This document shows positions 19,783 to 29,111 of a DNA stretch of 64,000 nt, piece after piece. Under the pieces are notes generated by a model, which did not search any database, was not told the DNA's origin, and saw only the letters and a list, made by a program, of their open reading frames with translations. The stretch spans positions 806,001 through 870,000 of the forward strand of contig NZ_QENZ01000003.1 of the NCBI RefSeq assembly GCF_003096835.1, read 5' to 3'. A program made the position numbers and the translations under genes. The DNA is from Balneicella halophila. Lineage in GTDB: Bacteria > Bacteroidota > Bacteroidia > Bacteroidales > Balneicellaceae. The first letter of the stretch is position 1. Every line of letters begins with the position of its first letter.

Positions 19783-21312
19783 ATGCAAAAGAAGATTTTA
19801 ATTATAGATTTTGGTTCCCAATACACACAACTGATAGCGAGAAGAGTTCGTGAATTAGAGGTATATTGTGAAATAGTCCCTTATTTCAAAGAGATAGATT
19901 ATACCGATCTCTTAGGAATAATCTTATCGGGAAGTCCATATTCTGTGAATGATACCGATGCTCCTAAAGTACATTTAGAAACTATCGTTGAGAAAGTTCC
20001 TGTTTTGGGCGTCTGCTACGGTGCTCAATATTTAGCTAAACATTATGGTGGTAAAGTAGAAAACACCGATAAGCGTGAATATGGTAGAGCAATACTTGAC
20101 ACTACAGCTGGAGCCGAATCTGTACTTTTTAAGGATGTCTTAGACAATAGTCAAGTGTGGATGTCGCACGGAGACACGATTACCGAATTGCCTCCAAAGG
20201 CTAAGCGAATTGCTGGAAGTAAAGATGTCATGAATGTGTGTTTTGAGTGGAAAGACAAACCAGTATATGGCATTCAATTTCATCCGGAAGTTTATCATTC
20301 AACCGAAGGGAAAAAGATTTTAGCTAATTTTCTTTTTGATGTTTGTAAATGTAAACCAGAATGGACATCAGAAGCTTTTGCAGAGGAATCAGAAAAACAA
20401 TTAAGAGAGAAAATTGGTGATGATAAAGTAATTCTCGGTTTATCGGGAGGTGTTGATTCAACAGTGGCTGCTATGCTACTACATCGAGCAATAGGAAAAA
20501 ATCTCACTTGTATTTTTGTAGATAATGGTCTGCTTCGTAAAGATGAATTTACGACTGTACTTAAAGATTATGAAGTTTTAGGACTTAATGTAATAGGTGT
20601 AGACGCTAGTGACGAATTTCTCGAAAATTTGAAAGGAATAACAGAGCCAGAAGCGAAGAGAAAAGCGATAGGTAATACTTTTATTGATGTTTTTGACAGA
20701 GAAGCTAAGAAGATAGAAGGAGCTACTTGGTTAGCTCAAGGAACCATATATCCTGACGTTATAGAATCCCAATCAGTTAATGGGCCTTCAAAGACCATTA
20801 AATCACATCATAATGTGGGGGGCTTACCAGATTTTATGACATTAAAAGTGGTAGAGCCTTTACGGATTTTATTTAAAGATGAAGTGCGTAGAGTGGGGCG
20901 AAGTATTGGATTGCCTGAGAATTTCATCAAACGTCATCCTTTCCCTGGACCGGGATTAGGCATTCGTATTTTAGGGGAAGTAAATGCAGAGAATGTGCGA
21001 TTACTGCAAGAAGCAGATGCTATTTATATAAATGGACTTATTGAGGAAGGTTTATATGATGAAGTGTGGCAAGCCGGAACAATTTTATTACCAGTTCAAT
21101 CAGTTGGAGTGATGGGTGATGAGCGTACTTATGAAAAAGCTGTAGCTTTACGTGCTGTGACTTCTACCGATGGAATGACAGCAGACTGGTGTCATTTACC
21201 TTACGAGTTTTTAGCAAAGGTTTCAAACCAGATTATCAATCAAGTAAGAGGGATTAATAGAGTCGTTTATGATATCAGCTCTAAACCACCTGCAACCATC
21301 GAATGGGAATAG
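19783..21312 (+). CDS. guaA: GMP synthase (glutamine-hydrolysing)
   Basis: 509 residues from the ATG at 19783; this enzyme converts XMP to GMP using glutamine. The N-terminal glutamine amidotransferase has nucleophile Cys77 in GVCYGAQ and the IQFHPE His/Glu pair. The ATP-pyrophosphatase domain has the P-loop SGGVDST near 216-222. The C-terminal dimerisation domain ends in [11 protein letters not shown]. An in-frame ATG at 19708 would add 25 residues without homology and would sit upstream of the promoter element, so I reject it. It is a single gene and stops with TAG. Confidence 0.98.
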   Translation: MQKKILIIDFGSQYTQLIARRVRELEVYCEIVPYFKEIDYTDLLGIILSGSPYSVNDTDAPKVHLETIVEKVPVLGVCYGAQYLAKHYGGKVENTDKREYGRAILDTTAGAESVLFKDVLDNSQVWMSHGDTITELPPKAKRIAGSKDVMNVCFEWKDKPVYGIQFHPEVYHSTEGKKILANFLFDVCKCKPEWTSEAFAEESEKQLREKIGDDKVILGLSGGVDSTVAAMLLHRAIGKNLTCIFVDNGLLRKDEFTTVLKDYEVLGLNVIGVDASDEFLENLKGITEPEAKRKAIGNTFIDVFDREAKKIEGATWLAQGTIYPDVIESQSVNGPSKTIKSHHNVGGLPDFMTLKVVEPLRILFKDEVRRVGRSIGLPENFIKRHPFPGPGLGIRILGEVNAENVRLLQEADAIYINGLIEEGLYDEVWQAGTILLPVQSVGVMGDERTYEKAVALRAVTSTDGMTADWCHLPYEFLAKVSNQIINQVRGINRVVYDISSKPPATIEWE

Positions 21313-21319
21313 ATAGAAA

Positions 21320-21760
21320 TTATCTTTTCTTTTTAAAGAATTCTCGTATTAATAGTGAACATTCATCTTCTAAAATACCGCCTGTGACTTTGGTGCGTTT
21401 GTGAAGAAGGGGAGGACTGTAATTACTATATCCTCTGACATTGTCGTATGCCCCAAAGACTAACTGCTCTAGCTGTGCCCATGCTAAGCCCCCTGCACAC
21501 ATTACACAAGGCTCTAAGGTAACATATATAGTGCAGTTCTTTAAATATTTACCTCCTATCAAGTTGCTTGTAGCTGTAATTACTTGCATTTCAGCGTGTG
21601 CGGTTGTATCGTTTAGTCGCTCGGTTAAGTTGTGAGCACGTGCGATTATTCTGTTATTGTGAACTACAACAGCACCTATAGGCACTTCATCCTTATCGTA
21701 GGCTTTTTCAGCCTCAATGAGTGCTTGTCTCATAAAGTCTTCTGGAGTGGTTCTTAACAT
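21320..21760 (-). CDS. tadA: tRNA-specific adenosine deaminase
   Basis: A 146-residue zinc deaminase that converts A34 to inosine in tRNA-Arg(ACG). The HAE motif (His55, catalytic Glu57) and the PCVMC zinc motif (Cys85, Cys88) are present, with the TadA-like EVPIGAVVVHNNRII start. It is convergent with guaA (7 bp between stops). A tRNA-Arg with ACG anticodon, its expected substrate, is in this same window at 59179. A guanine deaminase is the alternative but fits less well. Confidence 0.9.
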   Translation of the reverse strand: MLRTTPEDFMRQALIEAEKAYDKDEVPIGAVVVHNNRIIARAHNLTERLNDTTAHAEMQVITATSNLIGGKYLKNCTIYVTLEPCVMCAGGLAWAQLEQLVFGAYDNVRGYSNYSPPLLHKRTKVTGGILEDECSLLIREFFKKKR

Positions 21761-21792
21761 TTACTTTATCCTAAATTGAATGAATACTATTA

Positions 21793-21800
21793 CAAATATA
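21793..21800 (-). promoter_or_regulatory. -7 promoter element of tadA
   Basis: Read on the minus strand, TATATTTG matches TAnnTTTG, 33 bp upstream of the tadA ATG. Confidence 0.5.
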
Positions 21801-21911
21801 GTACTTTTATATGCTCTAAATGATCTTCTTGTAATAAAGGGAAATAGTATAAAACTTTGAAACTTAATACTGAATTTATTTGAGAAGTAGTAATAGTTTA
21901 GTTATAAAACT

Positions 21912-21919
21912 TACCTTTG
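21912..21919 (+). promoter_or_regulatory. -7 promoter element of typA
   Basis: TACCTTTG is an exact consensus match 24 bp before the ATG at 21943. A longer in-frame start at 21880 lies upstream of it and is therefore unlikely. Confidence 0.65.
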
Positions 21920-21942
21920 CCGAATTATTTTTAGAAAAGAAC

Positions 21943-23745
21943 ATGCAGAAATTACGAAATATTGCTATCATCGCTCACGTAGACCATGGAAAAACAACCT
22001 TGGTTGACGAGATGATAAAATTTGGTCAAGACCAAAAAACACAAGAAAAAGCTGGTGATTTGATTATGGATTCCAATGACTTGGAACGTGAAAGAGGAAT
22101 CACCATTTTATCAAAGAATGTATCAGTTCGATATAAGGACTATAAAATAAATGTGATAGATACTCCTGGTCACGCAGACTTTGGCGGTGAAGTTGAGCGA
22201 GTGCTTAATATGGCAGACGGAGTGCTCCTTATTGTAGATGCTTTTGAAGGACCGATGCCTCAAACACGTTTTGTCTTACAAAAAGCTATCGAATTAGGAT
22301 TGAAACCAATCGTAGTTATCAATAAAGTGGATAAGGAAAACTGTAAGCCTGACGAAGCGATGGAAGCGGTTTTTGATTTGATGTTTTCGCTAGGAGCTAC
22401 TGAAGACCAATTGGATTTTCCAACAATTTATGGTTCGGCAAAGAATGGCTGGATGAGTGACGATTGGAAGAAGCCTACAACCAGTATAGAAACGCTTTTA
22501 GAAGCAATAATAGAATATATTCCTGAGCCACAAGTGGAGGCGGGAGAAACCTTACAAATGTTAATCACGTCTCTTCAATATTCGTCTTACAAAGGGCGAA
22601 TTGCTGTAGGGAGGTTGTATTCAGGGGTTTTACGTTCCAATATGAAAGTCGCTTTAGTGGCTCGTGATGGTTCTATTAGAAAGTCAGTTGTTAAAGAACT
22701 AAATATTTTTGATGGACTTGAACAGGTGCAAGTTGACGAATTGCAACCAGGCGAAATTTGTGCACTTACAGGACTAGAAGGCTTTGATATTGGTGATACT
22801 GTTGCTGACATCGAAAACCCGAAAGCTTTACGTCATATCACGATTGATGAGCCAACTATGAGTATGTCATTTATGATTAATGATAGTCCATTCTTCGGTA
22901 GAGAAGGTAAATTGGTGACCTCAAGACATATACGAGAACGTCTAGAAAGTGAGTTAGAAAAGAATTTAGCATTGCGTGTTGAAGAAACAGGTTCAGCTGA
23001 TGTATTTAAAGTACATGGTCGAGGTGTTTTGCACTTATCAATACTTATAGAGACCATGCGTCGTGAAGGCTATGAATTACAAATTGGTCAGCCACAGGTG
23101 TTATTCAAAGAAATAGATGGTAAGCGTTGTGAGCCGATGGAAGAGTTGAATATTGATGTCCCGGAAGAGATGGCAGGGACTGTTGTTGAATTGGTGACGC
23201 AGCGAAAAGGGGAGATGCACAATATGGAACCTCGAGGAGGACGTATGTTTTTGATGTTTAATATCCCATCTCGTGGTCTAATTGGATTAAGAAACCAAAT
23301 TATTGTCTCAACGATGGGAGAAGCAGTAATGACTCACCGCTTTACGGAATATGCACCATATAAAGGAGATATTCCAGAACGTATAAAAGGCTCTTTGATT
23401 AGTTTAGAGCCAGGAAAAGCCATTCCCTACAGTTTGAATAATCTGCAAGACAGAGGAAGATTCTTTGTTGCACCAAATGAGGAAATTTACGAAGGACAGG
23501 TTATCGGAGAACACACACGCCCCAATGATCTCACCGTAAATGTTACAAAAACGAAAAAGCTGAGTAATATGCGCTCTTCTGGGAATGATGAAAAAGTGAA
23601 GCTAGCACCTCCTACTAAATTTACCTTAGAGGAAGCCTTAGAATATATTCAATCTGATGAATTGGTAGAGGTAACACCTAAATCTATTCGTTTACGTAAA
23701 GTTCATTTAACAGAAATGGAAAGAAAAAGGGCGGGGAAGAAATAA
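21943..23745 (+). CDS. typA: Translational GTPase TypA/BipA
   Basis: A 600-residue ribosome-binding GTPase of the EF-G family, involved in stress adaptation and ribosome assembly. G1 AHVDHGKTTL is at residues 10-19, the switch region ERERGITIL near 48-56, G3 DTPGHADFGG and G4 NKVD follow, and the BipA-specific C-terminal domain contains PSRGLIGLRNQ and KGDIPERIKG. The ATG at 21943 is chosen from the promoter position and the family N-terminus (MQKLRNIAIIAHVDHGK). It is a single gene, convergent with the next. Confidence 0.97.
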   Translation: MQKLRNIAIIAHVDHGKTTLVDEMIKFGQDQKTQEKAGDLIMDSNDLERERGITILSKNVSVRYKDYKINVIDTPGHADFGGEVERVLNMADGVLLIVDAFEGPMPQTRFVLQKAIELGLKPIVVINKVDKENCKPDEAMEAVFDLMFSLGATEDQLDFPTIYGSAKNGWMSDDWKKPTTSIETLLEAIIEYIPEPQVEAGETLQMLITSLQYSSYKGRIAVGRLYSGVLRSNMKVALVARDGSIRKSVVKELNIFDGLEQVQVDELQPGEICALTGLEGFDIGDTVADIENPKALRHITIDEPTMSMSFMINDSPFFGREGKLVTSRHIRERLESELEKNLALRVEETGSADVFKVHGRGVLHLSILIETMRREGYELQIGQPQVLFKEIDGKRCEPMEELNIDVPEEMAGTVVELVTQRKGEMHNMEPRGGRMFLMFNIPSRGLIGLRNQIIVSTMGEAVMTHRFTEYAPYKGDIPERIKGSLISLEPGKAIPYSLNNLQDRGRFFVAPNEEIYEGQVIGEHTRPNDLTVNVTKTKKLSNMRSSGNDEKVKLAPPTKFTLEEALEYIQSDELVEVTPKSIRLRKVHLTEMERKRAGKK

Positions 23746-23746
23746 T

Positions 23747-24244
23747 CTATCCTCGCACTCCTAGTTCTATAATTTCAAAGTCCTTGATATTTTCATTCTC
23801 GATTGTAAAACGAACAGCTGTTCGTACGTGGTGAAATCCATGCTTACCAGAAGCTCCGGGATTTACGAATAACATTTCGTATTCCTTATCATACTCGACC
23901 TTCAAAATGTGGGAATGCCCGCAGATAAAAAGCTGAGGTCGAAACTCTCCAATGGCGGCTAATGCACTAGCTCTATAAGCTTTGGGTTTTCCTCCAATAT
24001 GAATCATCAGGACTTTTACTTTTTCACAATAAAAAAATTGTATTTCAGGGAACTCAGCACGTAACTTGTGGTCATCAATATTTCCATATACACAGCGTAA
24101 AGGTTTCCATTGTTCCAGTTGATTGATGACCTCAATACTGCCTACATCACCAGCATGCCAAATTTCATCGCATGGAGCAAAGAATTCTTTAAGCTGAGGG
24201 TCTAAATAAGAATGAGTATCTGAAAGTAAACCTATCTTTTGCAT
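23747..24244 (-). CDS. YfcE/MJ0936-type metallophosphoesterase
   Basis: A 165-residue small metallophosphatase. The dimetal motifs are visible: GLLSDTHSYLD near the N-terminus, HAGDVGS, VYGNIDDH, and GHSHILK near the C-terminus. Members hydrolyse phosphodiesters in vitro, but cellular substrates are mostly unknown. It ends 2 bp from the typA stop (convergent) and starts 64 bp from map on the other strand. Confidence 0.9.
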   Translation of the reverse strand: MQKIGLLSDTHSYLDPQLKEFFAPCDEIWHAGDVGSIEVINQLEQWKPLRCVYGNIDDHKLRAEFPEIQFFYCEKVKVLMIHIGGKPKAYRASALAAIGEFRPQLFICGHSHILKVEYDKEYEMLFVNPGASGKHGFHHVRTAVRFTIENENIKDFEIIELGVRG

Positions 24245-24278
24245 GGTGCTAAAATTACGTCTTTCTTTTTATTTTCCT

Positions 24279-24286
24279 TACCTTTG
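24279..24286 (+). promoter_or_regulatory. -7 promoter element of map
   Basis: TACCTTTG is an exact match 23 bp before the map ATG, in the short 64-bp divergent gap. Confidence 0.65.
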
Positions 24287-24308
24287 TAACTATAAAATAT
24301 AGACAAAT

Positions 24309-25085
24309 ATGAGCATTATAATAAAAACACCAGAACAAATTGCTGGAATTCGTAAGAGTTCACAATTAGCAGGAAATTGTTTGAAAATGATTGCTGATTA
24401 TGTGAAAGAAGGCGTTCATACTGCTTATTTAGATAAGATTATAGATGAGTACATTCGTGATCATAACGCAATTCCCGCAACATTAAACTATAATGGATTT
24501 CCAAAGTCATGTTGCATTTCTTTGAATGATGTTATATGTCATGGTATCCCTAGTGAAAAAACTGTATTGAAAGAAGGTGACATTTTGAATATAGATGTAA
24601 CAACTATTTTAAATGGATATTTCGGAGATACCAGTACGATGTTTACCATTGGTGATGTTGCACAAGAGGTAGAAGAACTTGTTATAGACACAGAAGAAAT
24701 GATGTATTTGGCAATTGATGAAGTAAGACCTGGTAATCGTTTTGGTGCAATAGGACATGTTATTGCCAGTTATGCTAAAAAGAAAAACTATAGTGTTGTT
24801 TATGAGTTTTGCGGACACGGTGTAGGTTTGGAATTTCATGAAGAACCACAGGTGGAACATATTGGACGTAAAATAGACGGGCCTAAGTTTAAGCCTGGAA
24901 TGACTTTTACTATTGAACCTATGATTAATTTAGGAAGAGCAAAAGCTGTAATTGATAAAGAAGATGGCTGGACTGCACGTACGATTGATGGCAAATATTC
25001 TGCACAATTTGAACATACTGTTTTAGTAACTGAAGATGGTGTGGATATTCTTACTGATGTTGGAGAATATAACATTTATAAATAA
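24309..25085 (+). CDS. map: Methionine aminopeptidase, type I
   Basis: A 258-residue dimetal enzyme that removes the N-terminal Met from nascent proteins. Landmarks are CHGIPSEKTVLKEGDILNIDVT (His and first metal Asp), GDTSTMF (second Asp), FCGHGVGLEFHEEP (metal His), FTIEPMIN (Glu) and SAQFEHTVLVT (Glu). Length is normal for the short type I form. It is followed after 6 bp by ispD and probably cotranscribed. Confidence 0.97.
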   Translation: MSIIIKTPEQIAGIRKSSQLAGNCLKMIADYVKEGVHTAYLDKIIDEYIRDHNAIPATLNYNGFPKSCCISLNDVICHGIPSEKTVLKEGDILNIDVTTILNGYFGDTSTMFTIGDVAQEVEELVIDTEEMMYLAIDEVRPGNRFGAIGHVIASYAKKKNYSVVYEFCGHGVGLEFHEEPQVEHIGRKIDGPKFKPGMTFTIEPMINLGRAKAVIDKEDGWTARTIDGKYSAQFEHTVLVTEDGVDILTDVGEYNIYK

Positions 25086-25091
25086 GCTGTC

Positions 25092-25757
25092 ATGAAAACA
25101 ATAGCAATAGTATTAGCAGGCGGAGTAGGAATGCGCATGGAAAGTGATAAACCGAAACAATTTCTTGAGATTGGAGATAAACCTATTGTTATTCATAGTT
25201 TAGAAGCTTTTCAAAAACATTCTGGTATTGATGAGATTATCTTGGTAATCAATGAAAAATTTAGAGATGAGTTTATAGCACTTTCTGATAAATATATTTT
25301 TTCAAAGTTACAGACGGTGGTTTCAGGAGGTAAGGAACGAAGCGACTCAAGTAGAAATGCGCTGAAAAAACTATCTGGTTATGAACCTTGCAAAGTCCTG
25401 ATACATGATGCAGTACGTCCTTATGTGAGTGGTGATATACTATCAGATATTATACGTGCACTCGACAAACATAAAGCCGTTAATTTAGCAATTCCAGCTA
25501 CTGAAACCGTTTTAATTACCAATGCCGATGACGAGATTGTATCGATACCTCCTCGTGAAAATGTATATTTAGCCCAAACACCACAAGGTTTTCACTCTGA
25601 TATAATACTTAAAGCTTATGAATTGGCCTATTTAGATCCTGACTTTAAAGCTACAGATGACTGTGGAGTGGTACATCATTATCTGCCTTCTATTCCAATA
25701 CATATTGTAAAAGGCAGCATTGAAAATAAAAAAATTACTTATCCCTCTGATCTCTAG
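25092..25757 (+). CDS. ispD: 2-C-methyl-D-erythritol 4-phosphate cytidylyltransferase
   Basis: A 221-residue enzyme of the non-mevalonate isoprenoid pathway that makes CDP-methylerythritol. It shows the nucleotide-binding LAGGVGMRMESDKPKQF with its Arg/Lys pair, the VLIHDAVRPYVS signature, and the AQTPQGFHSDII segment. It sits 6 bp after map. Its 3' end overlaps the convergent thioesterase gene by 23 bp. The stop is TAG. Confidence 0.96.
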   Translation: MKTIAIVLAGGVGMRMESDKPKQFLEIGDKPIVIHSLEAFQKHSGIDEIILVINEKFRDEFIALSDKYIFSKLQTVVSGGKERSDSSRNALKKLSGYEPCKVLIHDAVRPYVSGDILSDIIRALDKHKAVNLAIPATETVLITNADDEIVSIPPRENVYLAQTPQGFHSDIILKAYELAYLDPDFKATDDCGVVHHYLPSIPIHIVKGSIENKKITYPSDL

Positions 25758-26493
25758 GCTCAAAATGGAGTCGCATCATACAGGCAGTTTGTTCTTGACT
25801 CGCATTATATAGTTCTATATCACTATGAGTAGCTGTATCAGTCTTGTAGATTTTAATTTCATTATTCCAATAGACTTCATGATTATAATTAAGTTCCAAT
25901 TGGCATAATTGATGTCTTGCAAGAAATTTTGGACTCAATGTATTAATTCCCCATTCAACATACCTGTTGCTATTAACATGTTTGTTGTAGTCTAAATCAG
26001 AATATTGTGCTATGACTTGTCCAACCAATTCACCTTTTTCAAAGATCAACTTTTGAGGTGTTTTGCAGGGAATCTCTTTAGAGTTTGTTTTGTCATTATC
26101 ACCTATAACTTTACGAATAGGAGCGATGCTTCGGGTTTTGGTATCAATAATTGACCAATAGCTGACCCCACGTGCTAGGATTTGACCATTATCATCATGT
26201 ACCTCGAATAAGCGAATGGAAAATGCTGATCTGACCTTTTGAATCCAAGTATCCACATAGATTATGTCAACGTCTGAAACTAATTTGTTTAGAACTAAGT
26301 TGATTCGTGAAAGAACCCAGGTATACCCCTTTTCTAATAATAGTTCCTTACTGATGTCTAATATCTCCGCATGAGAACCGGCACTATCTAAAATCAAAGG
26401 TAATAGTTTGTTTAACGAAACGTTACCATACATATCCTTGGTATGATATGAGTAAATTTTATGTGGAAAAGATCCAATATTTTTCATATTCAT
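25735..26493 (-). CDS. Acyl-ACP thioesterase family protein
   Basis: A 252-residue double-hotdog protein of the bacterial acyl-ACP thioesterase family. The N-terminal half has the WVLSRINLVLNK-type segment, and the second hotdog has the active-site-like motif YNKHVNSNRYVEWGIN (Asn/His) near 165-180. It would release fatty acids from acyl carrier protein; chain length cannot be inferred. It overlaps ispD tail-to-tail by 23 bp. A near-consensus -7 element (TACCTTTA on the minus strand, 26515-26522) lies just upstream. Confidence 0.87.
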   Translation of the reverse strand: MNMKNIGSFPHKIYSYHTKDMYGNVSLNKLLPLILDSAGSHAEILDISKELLLEKGYTWVLSRINLVLNKLVSDVDIIYVDTWIQKVRSAFSIRLFEVHDDNGQILARGVSYWSIIDTKTRSIAPIRKVIGDNDKTNSKEIPCKTPQKLIFEKGELVGQVIAQYSDLDYNKHVNSNRYVEWGINTLSPKFLARHQLCQLELNYNHEVYWNNEIKIYKTDTATHSDIELYNASQEQTACMMRLHFEPRDQRDK

Positions 26494-26523
26494 CTTAGCA
26501 TTGGTTTTTTACTGTAAAGGTAT

Positions 26524-26557
26524 AAAAAAAGAAGAAAGTTCATATTTAGCTTTCTTC
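26524..26557 (-). terminator. Terminator of the POT transporter gene
   Basis: GAAGAAAG/CTTTCTTC (26531-26538 with 26550-26557) forms an 8-bp stem. On the minus strand it is followed by seven T, 25 bp after the transporter stop. Confidence 0.8.
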
Positions 26558-26581
26558 TTTCAAATAGTTATAGATTTAGTT

Positions 26582-28066
26582 TTATTTTACTCCGTGTAAT
26601 AATTTTTTAAGTAGTGGAGATAGTACTACAGCAAATAGACCAATTCCTACTGCCCACATACCTAATTGAGTATACACATCAGTATAAGTAGCTAAACTTT
26701 CTGCTGGAGACGCAGCAACAGACTCTACACCCTCAACATGGTGACCACCTGTGAGTGTAGCAATCTTCCCTGCTAAAAAGTTTGCAGCTGCAGTTGATAG
26801 GAACCAAACTCCCATTACAGTACCTGTAAGCTTTGCAGGTGCTAGTTTCGTTACCATTGATAAACCAATCGGAGAAATGAATAATTCACCAGTTGTATGT
26901 AGCATATAAAGTAAACCTAATGTCCAAATAGGCACTTTATAATCAGGAGCAAATTGAGCACCAAGTTGTACTACTAAATATCCTAGACCTAATTGGATAA
27001 TACCTAATCCAAATTTCATTGGGATATTTGGGTTCATGCCAATTTTATCCAATTTCAGCCACATCACAGAAAATAACGATCCAAAAACAATAATATAAAA
27101 TGGATTAAAAAACTGTGTATTACCAGCAGTCATCTCAAATATTCCAAATATGTTTCTATCTACGTTGGTGTCAGCAAATAATGTCAATGATGTTCCTGCT
27201 TGCTCAAATAATGCCCAGAAAACAACATTAAAAAGACAAAGGATAACAAAAAGAATCATTCTGTCTAAAAGAACTTTTCCTCCCTTAACTCCTTCATAAA
27301 TTAAGTAAGCAATCATACCTACGCCTGACACAGCCAGAAGGTATTGAACAATGGTATTTTGGTTTACAAGGTAGTAAATCACAGGTACCATTGCTATTGA
27401 TAAGATGTAGATTAGATATTCTAAAGGAATAATTCCACCAACTTTTTTCTTCAATTTCTCAACACTTGGAGGATTAGATTGTTCACGGAAATGCTTTGAC
27501 CCCGCAACAAAGATTAGGAAACCTAATAACATACCAATACCGGCAAGACCGAAACCGTATTTAAAACCATAAGTTTCACCTACATAAGAAACAATAAGTG
27601 TTGCTAAGAGGGCACCTACATTAATACCAATATAGAAAATCGTAAAACCTGAATCTCTACGTGGATCGCCATCTCGATATAGTTTTCCTACAATACTAGA
27701 AATATTTGCTTTGAAATAACCGTTACCTATAATTAAGAATCCCATACCCCAGAATAACCAGTCAGCTGTTCCTCCTAAGATCATGAATTCCCCTAGTGCC
27801 ATTGCTAGTGCACCGAAAATAATAGCTTTTCGATAACCTAACCATGCATCTGCAATTCTACCTCCAAAAACTGGGGCAAGATATACTAGTGCGGTATACG
27901 AACCGTAAATAAGATACGCATCAGAATCTGCGTACAATAATTGTTTCACTAAATAAAGTGTCAAGAGAACTCTCATTCCATAATAACAAAAACGCTCCCA
28001 CATCTCTGCCATAAATAGAACATAGAGTCCTTTCGGATGTCCTTCTTTTACTGTTGTTTGATTCAT
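26582..28066 (-). CDS. POT-family proton-dependent peptide transporter
   Basis: A 494-residue integral membrane protein with about 12-14 predicted helices. The ExxER-type motif is present near residue 20 (EMWERFCYYGMR), the PTR2 signature follows (FTIFYIGINVGAL), and the C-terminal half has GELFISPIGLSMVTKLAP. The family imports di- and tripeptides with protons across the inner membrane. It has its own terminator and a -7 element at 28089, so it is monocistronic. Whether it carries other substrates cannot be read from sequence. Confidence 0.94.
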   Translation of the reverse strand: MNQTTVKEGHPKGLYVLFMAEMWERFCYYGMRVLLTLYLVKQLLYADSDAYLIYGSYTALVYLAPVFGGRIADAWLGYRKAIIFGALAMALGEFMILGGTADWLFWGMGFLIIGNGYFKANISSIVGKLYRDGDPRRDSGFTIFYIGINVGALLATLIVSYVGETYGFKYGFGLAGIGMLLGFLIFVAGSKHFREQSNPPSVEKLKKKVGGIIPLEYLIYILSIAMVPVIYYLVNQNTIVQYLLAVSGVGMIAYLIYEGVKGGKVLLDRMILFVILCLFNVVFWALFEQAGTSLTLFADTNVDRNIFGIFEMTAGNTQFFNPFYIIVFGSLFSVMWLKLDKIGMNPNIPMKFGLGIIQLGLGYLVVQLGAQFAPDYKVPIWTLGLLYMLHTTGELFISPIGLSMVTKLAPAKLTGTVMGVWFLSTAAANFLAGKIATLTGGHHVEGVESVAASPAESLATYTDVYTQLGMWAVGIGLFAVVLSPLLKKLLHGVK

Positions 28067-28088
28067 CGTTTTTAATTTTAAGATTGCC

Positions 28089-28096
28089 CAAAGATA
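28089..28096 (-). promoter_or_regulatory. -7 promoter element of the POT gene
   Basis: TATCTTTG on the minus strand, 23 bp upstream of the ATG. The adjoining spacer (28096-28119) consists of three 8-bp tandem units AATAAAAG/AATAAAAG/AATAAAAT. Confidence 0.55.
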
Positions 28097-28155
28097 ATAA
28101 AAGAATAAAAGAATAAAATCTTTTTTTTAGTATAACTGCTTTAGAACAGTATTCT

Positions 28156-28163
28156 TATCTTTG
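28156..28163 (+). promoter_or_regulatory. -7 promoter element of ribF
   Basis: TATCTTTG is an exact match 16 bp before the ribF ATG, so the 5' leader would be very short. Confidence 0.55.
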
Positions 28164-28178
28164 TAGTAAAATAATTAG

Positions 28179-29111
28179 ATGGAAGTACATTTCGATAACT
28201 TTAAGTTTCAGGTTTTCAGACCAGTAGTGACCATTGGTACCTTCGATGGGGTGCATGTAGGGCATCGTTCAGTAATAAAGAATTTACTAAAGGAAGCTAG
28301 TCGGGTTGAAGGTGAATCTGTAGTAATTACATTTGATCCACATCCGAGACACATTGTTGCTACAAAAGAAAGTAAAACGTTGTTACTGAACACATTAACT
28401 GAAAAGATTTATCGTTTTAGTGAGTTGGGAGTCGATCATCTTTTAATTATTTCATTTACCGAAGAATTTTCAAATTTACCCTATGAGAAGTTTTTTAAAG
28501 ATATCCTGATTGACAAACTTAACATTCACACACTTTTGGTTGGGTATGATCATAAATTTGGGAAAAATAGAGGAGGAAATTTTGAAATGTTATCAAGACT
28601 GTGTGGCAAAAATAACGTGAATATAGCGCAGACGCCACAGTTGCAAATTGATGACAAAAATGTAAGCTCATCAGCAATTCGCCAGTTAATTTCCAATGGC
28701 GAAGTAGAGATAGCATCCAAAATGTTGTCTTATAACTACTCTTTAAAAGGGAAAGTTATTGACGGAGATAAAATCGGACGTACTATAGGATTTCCAACTG
28801 CTAATTTAGACCAAAACAATCCCTATAAATTATTGCCAAAAACTGGAGTTTATGCTGTGCACGTTTATCATAAATCGAAGAAATTCTATGGAATGCTTAA
28901 TATAGGTACTAGGCCCAGCGTAAGTCGCCGAAATGAACGTAAAGTGGAAGTTCATATTTTTAATTTCTCTAAAAATATATATGGAGACGAGTTGCGTGTG
29001 TCTTTTATCAGAAGAATTCGTGATGAAGTAAAATTCGAAAGCCTCGAAGCACTTAAAGAACAACTGAAAAAAGACAAAAAATTTATAGAGAATTTCTTTA
29101 AGATAAATTAG
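28179..29111 (+). CDS. ribF: Bifunctional riboflavin kinase/FAD synthetase
   Basis: A 310-residue enzyme making FMN and then FAD. The N-terminal adenylyltransferase domain has TIGTFDGVHVGHRS and VGYDHKFGKNRGGN; the C-terminal kinase domain has GKVIDGDKIGRTIGFPTANL and YGMLNIGTRPSV. Both domains look complete. It ends with TAG 4 bp inside the convergent lipoprotein gene's 3' end. Confidence 0.96.
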   Translation: MEVHFDNFKFQVFRPVVTIGTFDGVHVGHRSVIKNLLKEASRVEGESVVITFDPHPRHIVATKESKTLLLNTLTEKIYRFSELGVDHLLIISFTEEFSNLPYEKFFKDILIDKLNIHTLLVGYDHKFGKNRGGNFEMLSRLCGKNNVNIAQTPQLQIDDKNVSSSAIRQLISNGEVEIASKMLSYNYSLKGKVIDGDKIGRTIGFPTANLDQNNPYKLLPKTGVYAVHVYHKSKKFYGMLNIGTRPSVSRRNERKVEVHIFNFSKNIYGDELRVSFIRRIRDEVKFESLEALKEQLKKDKKFIENFFKIN

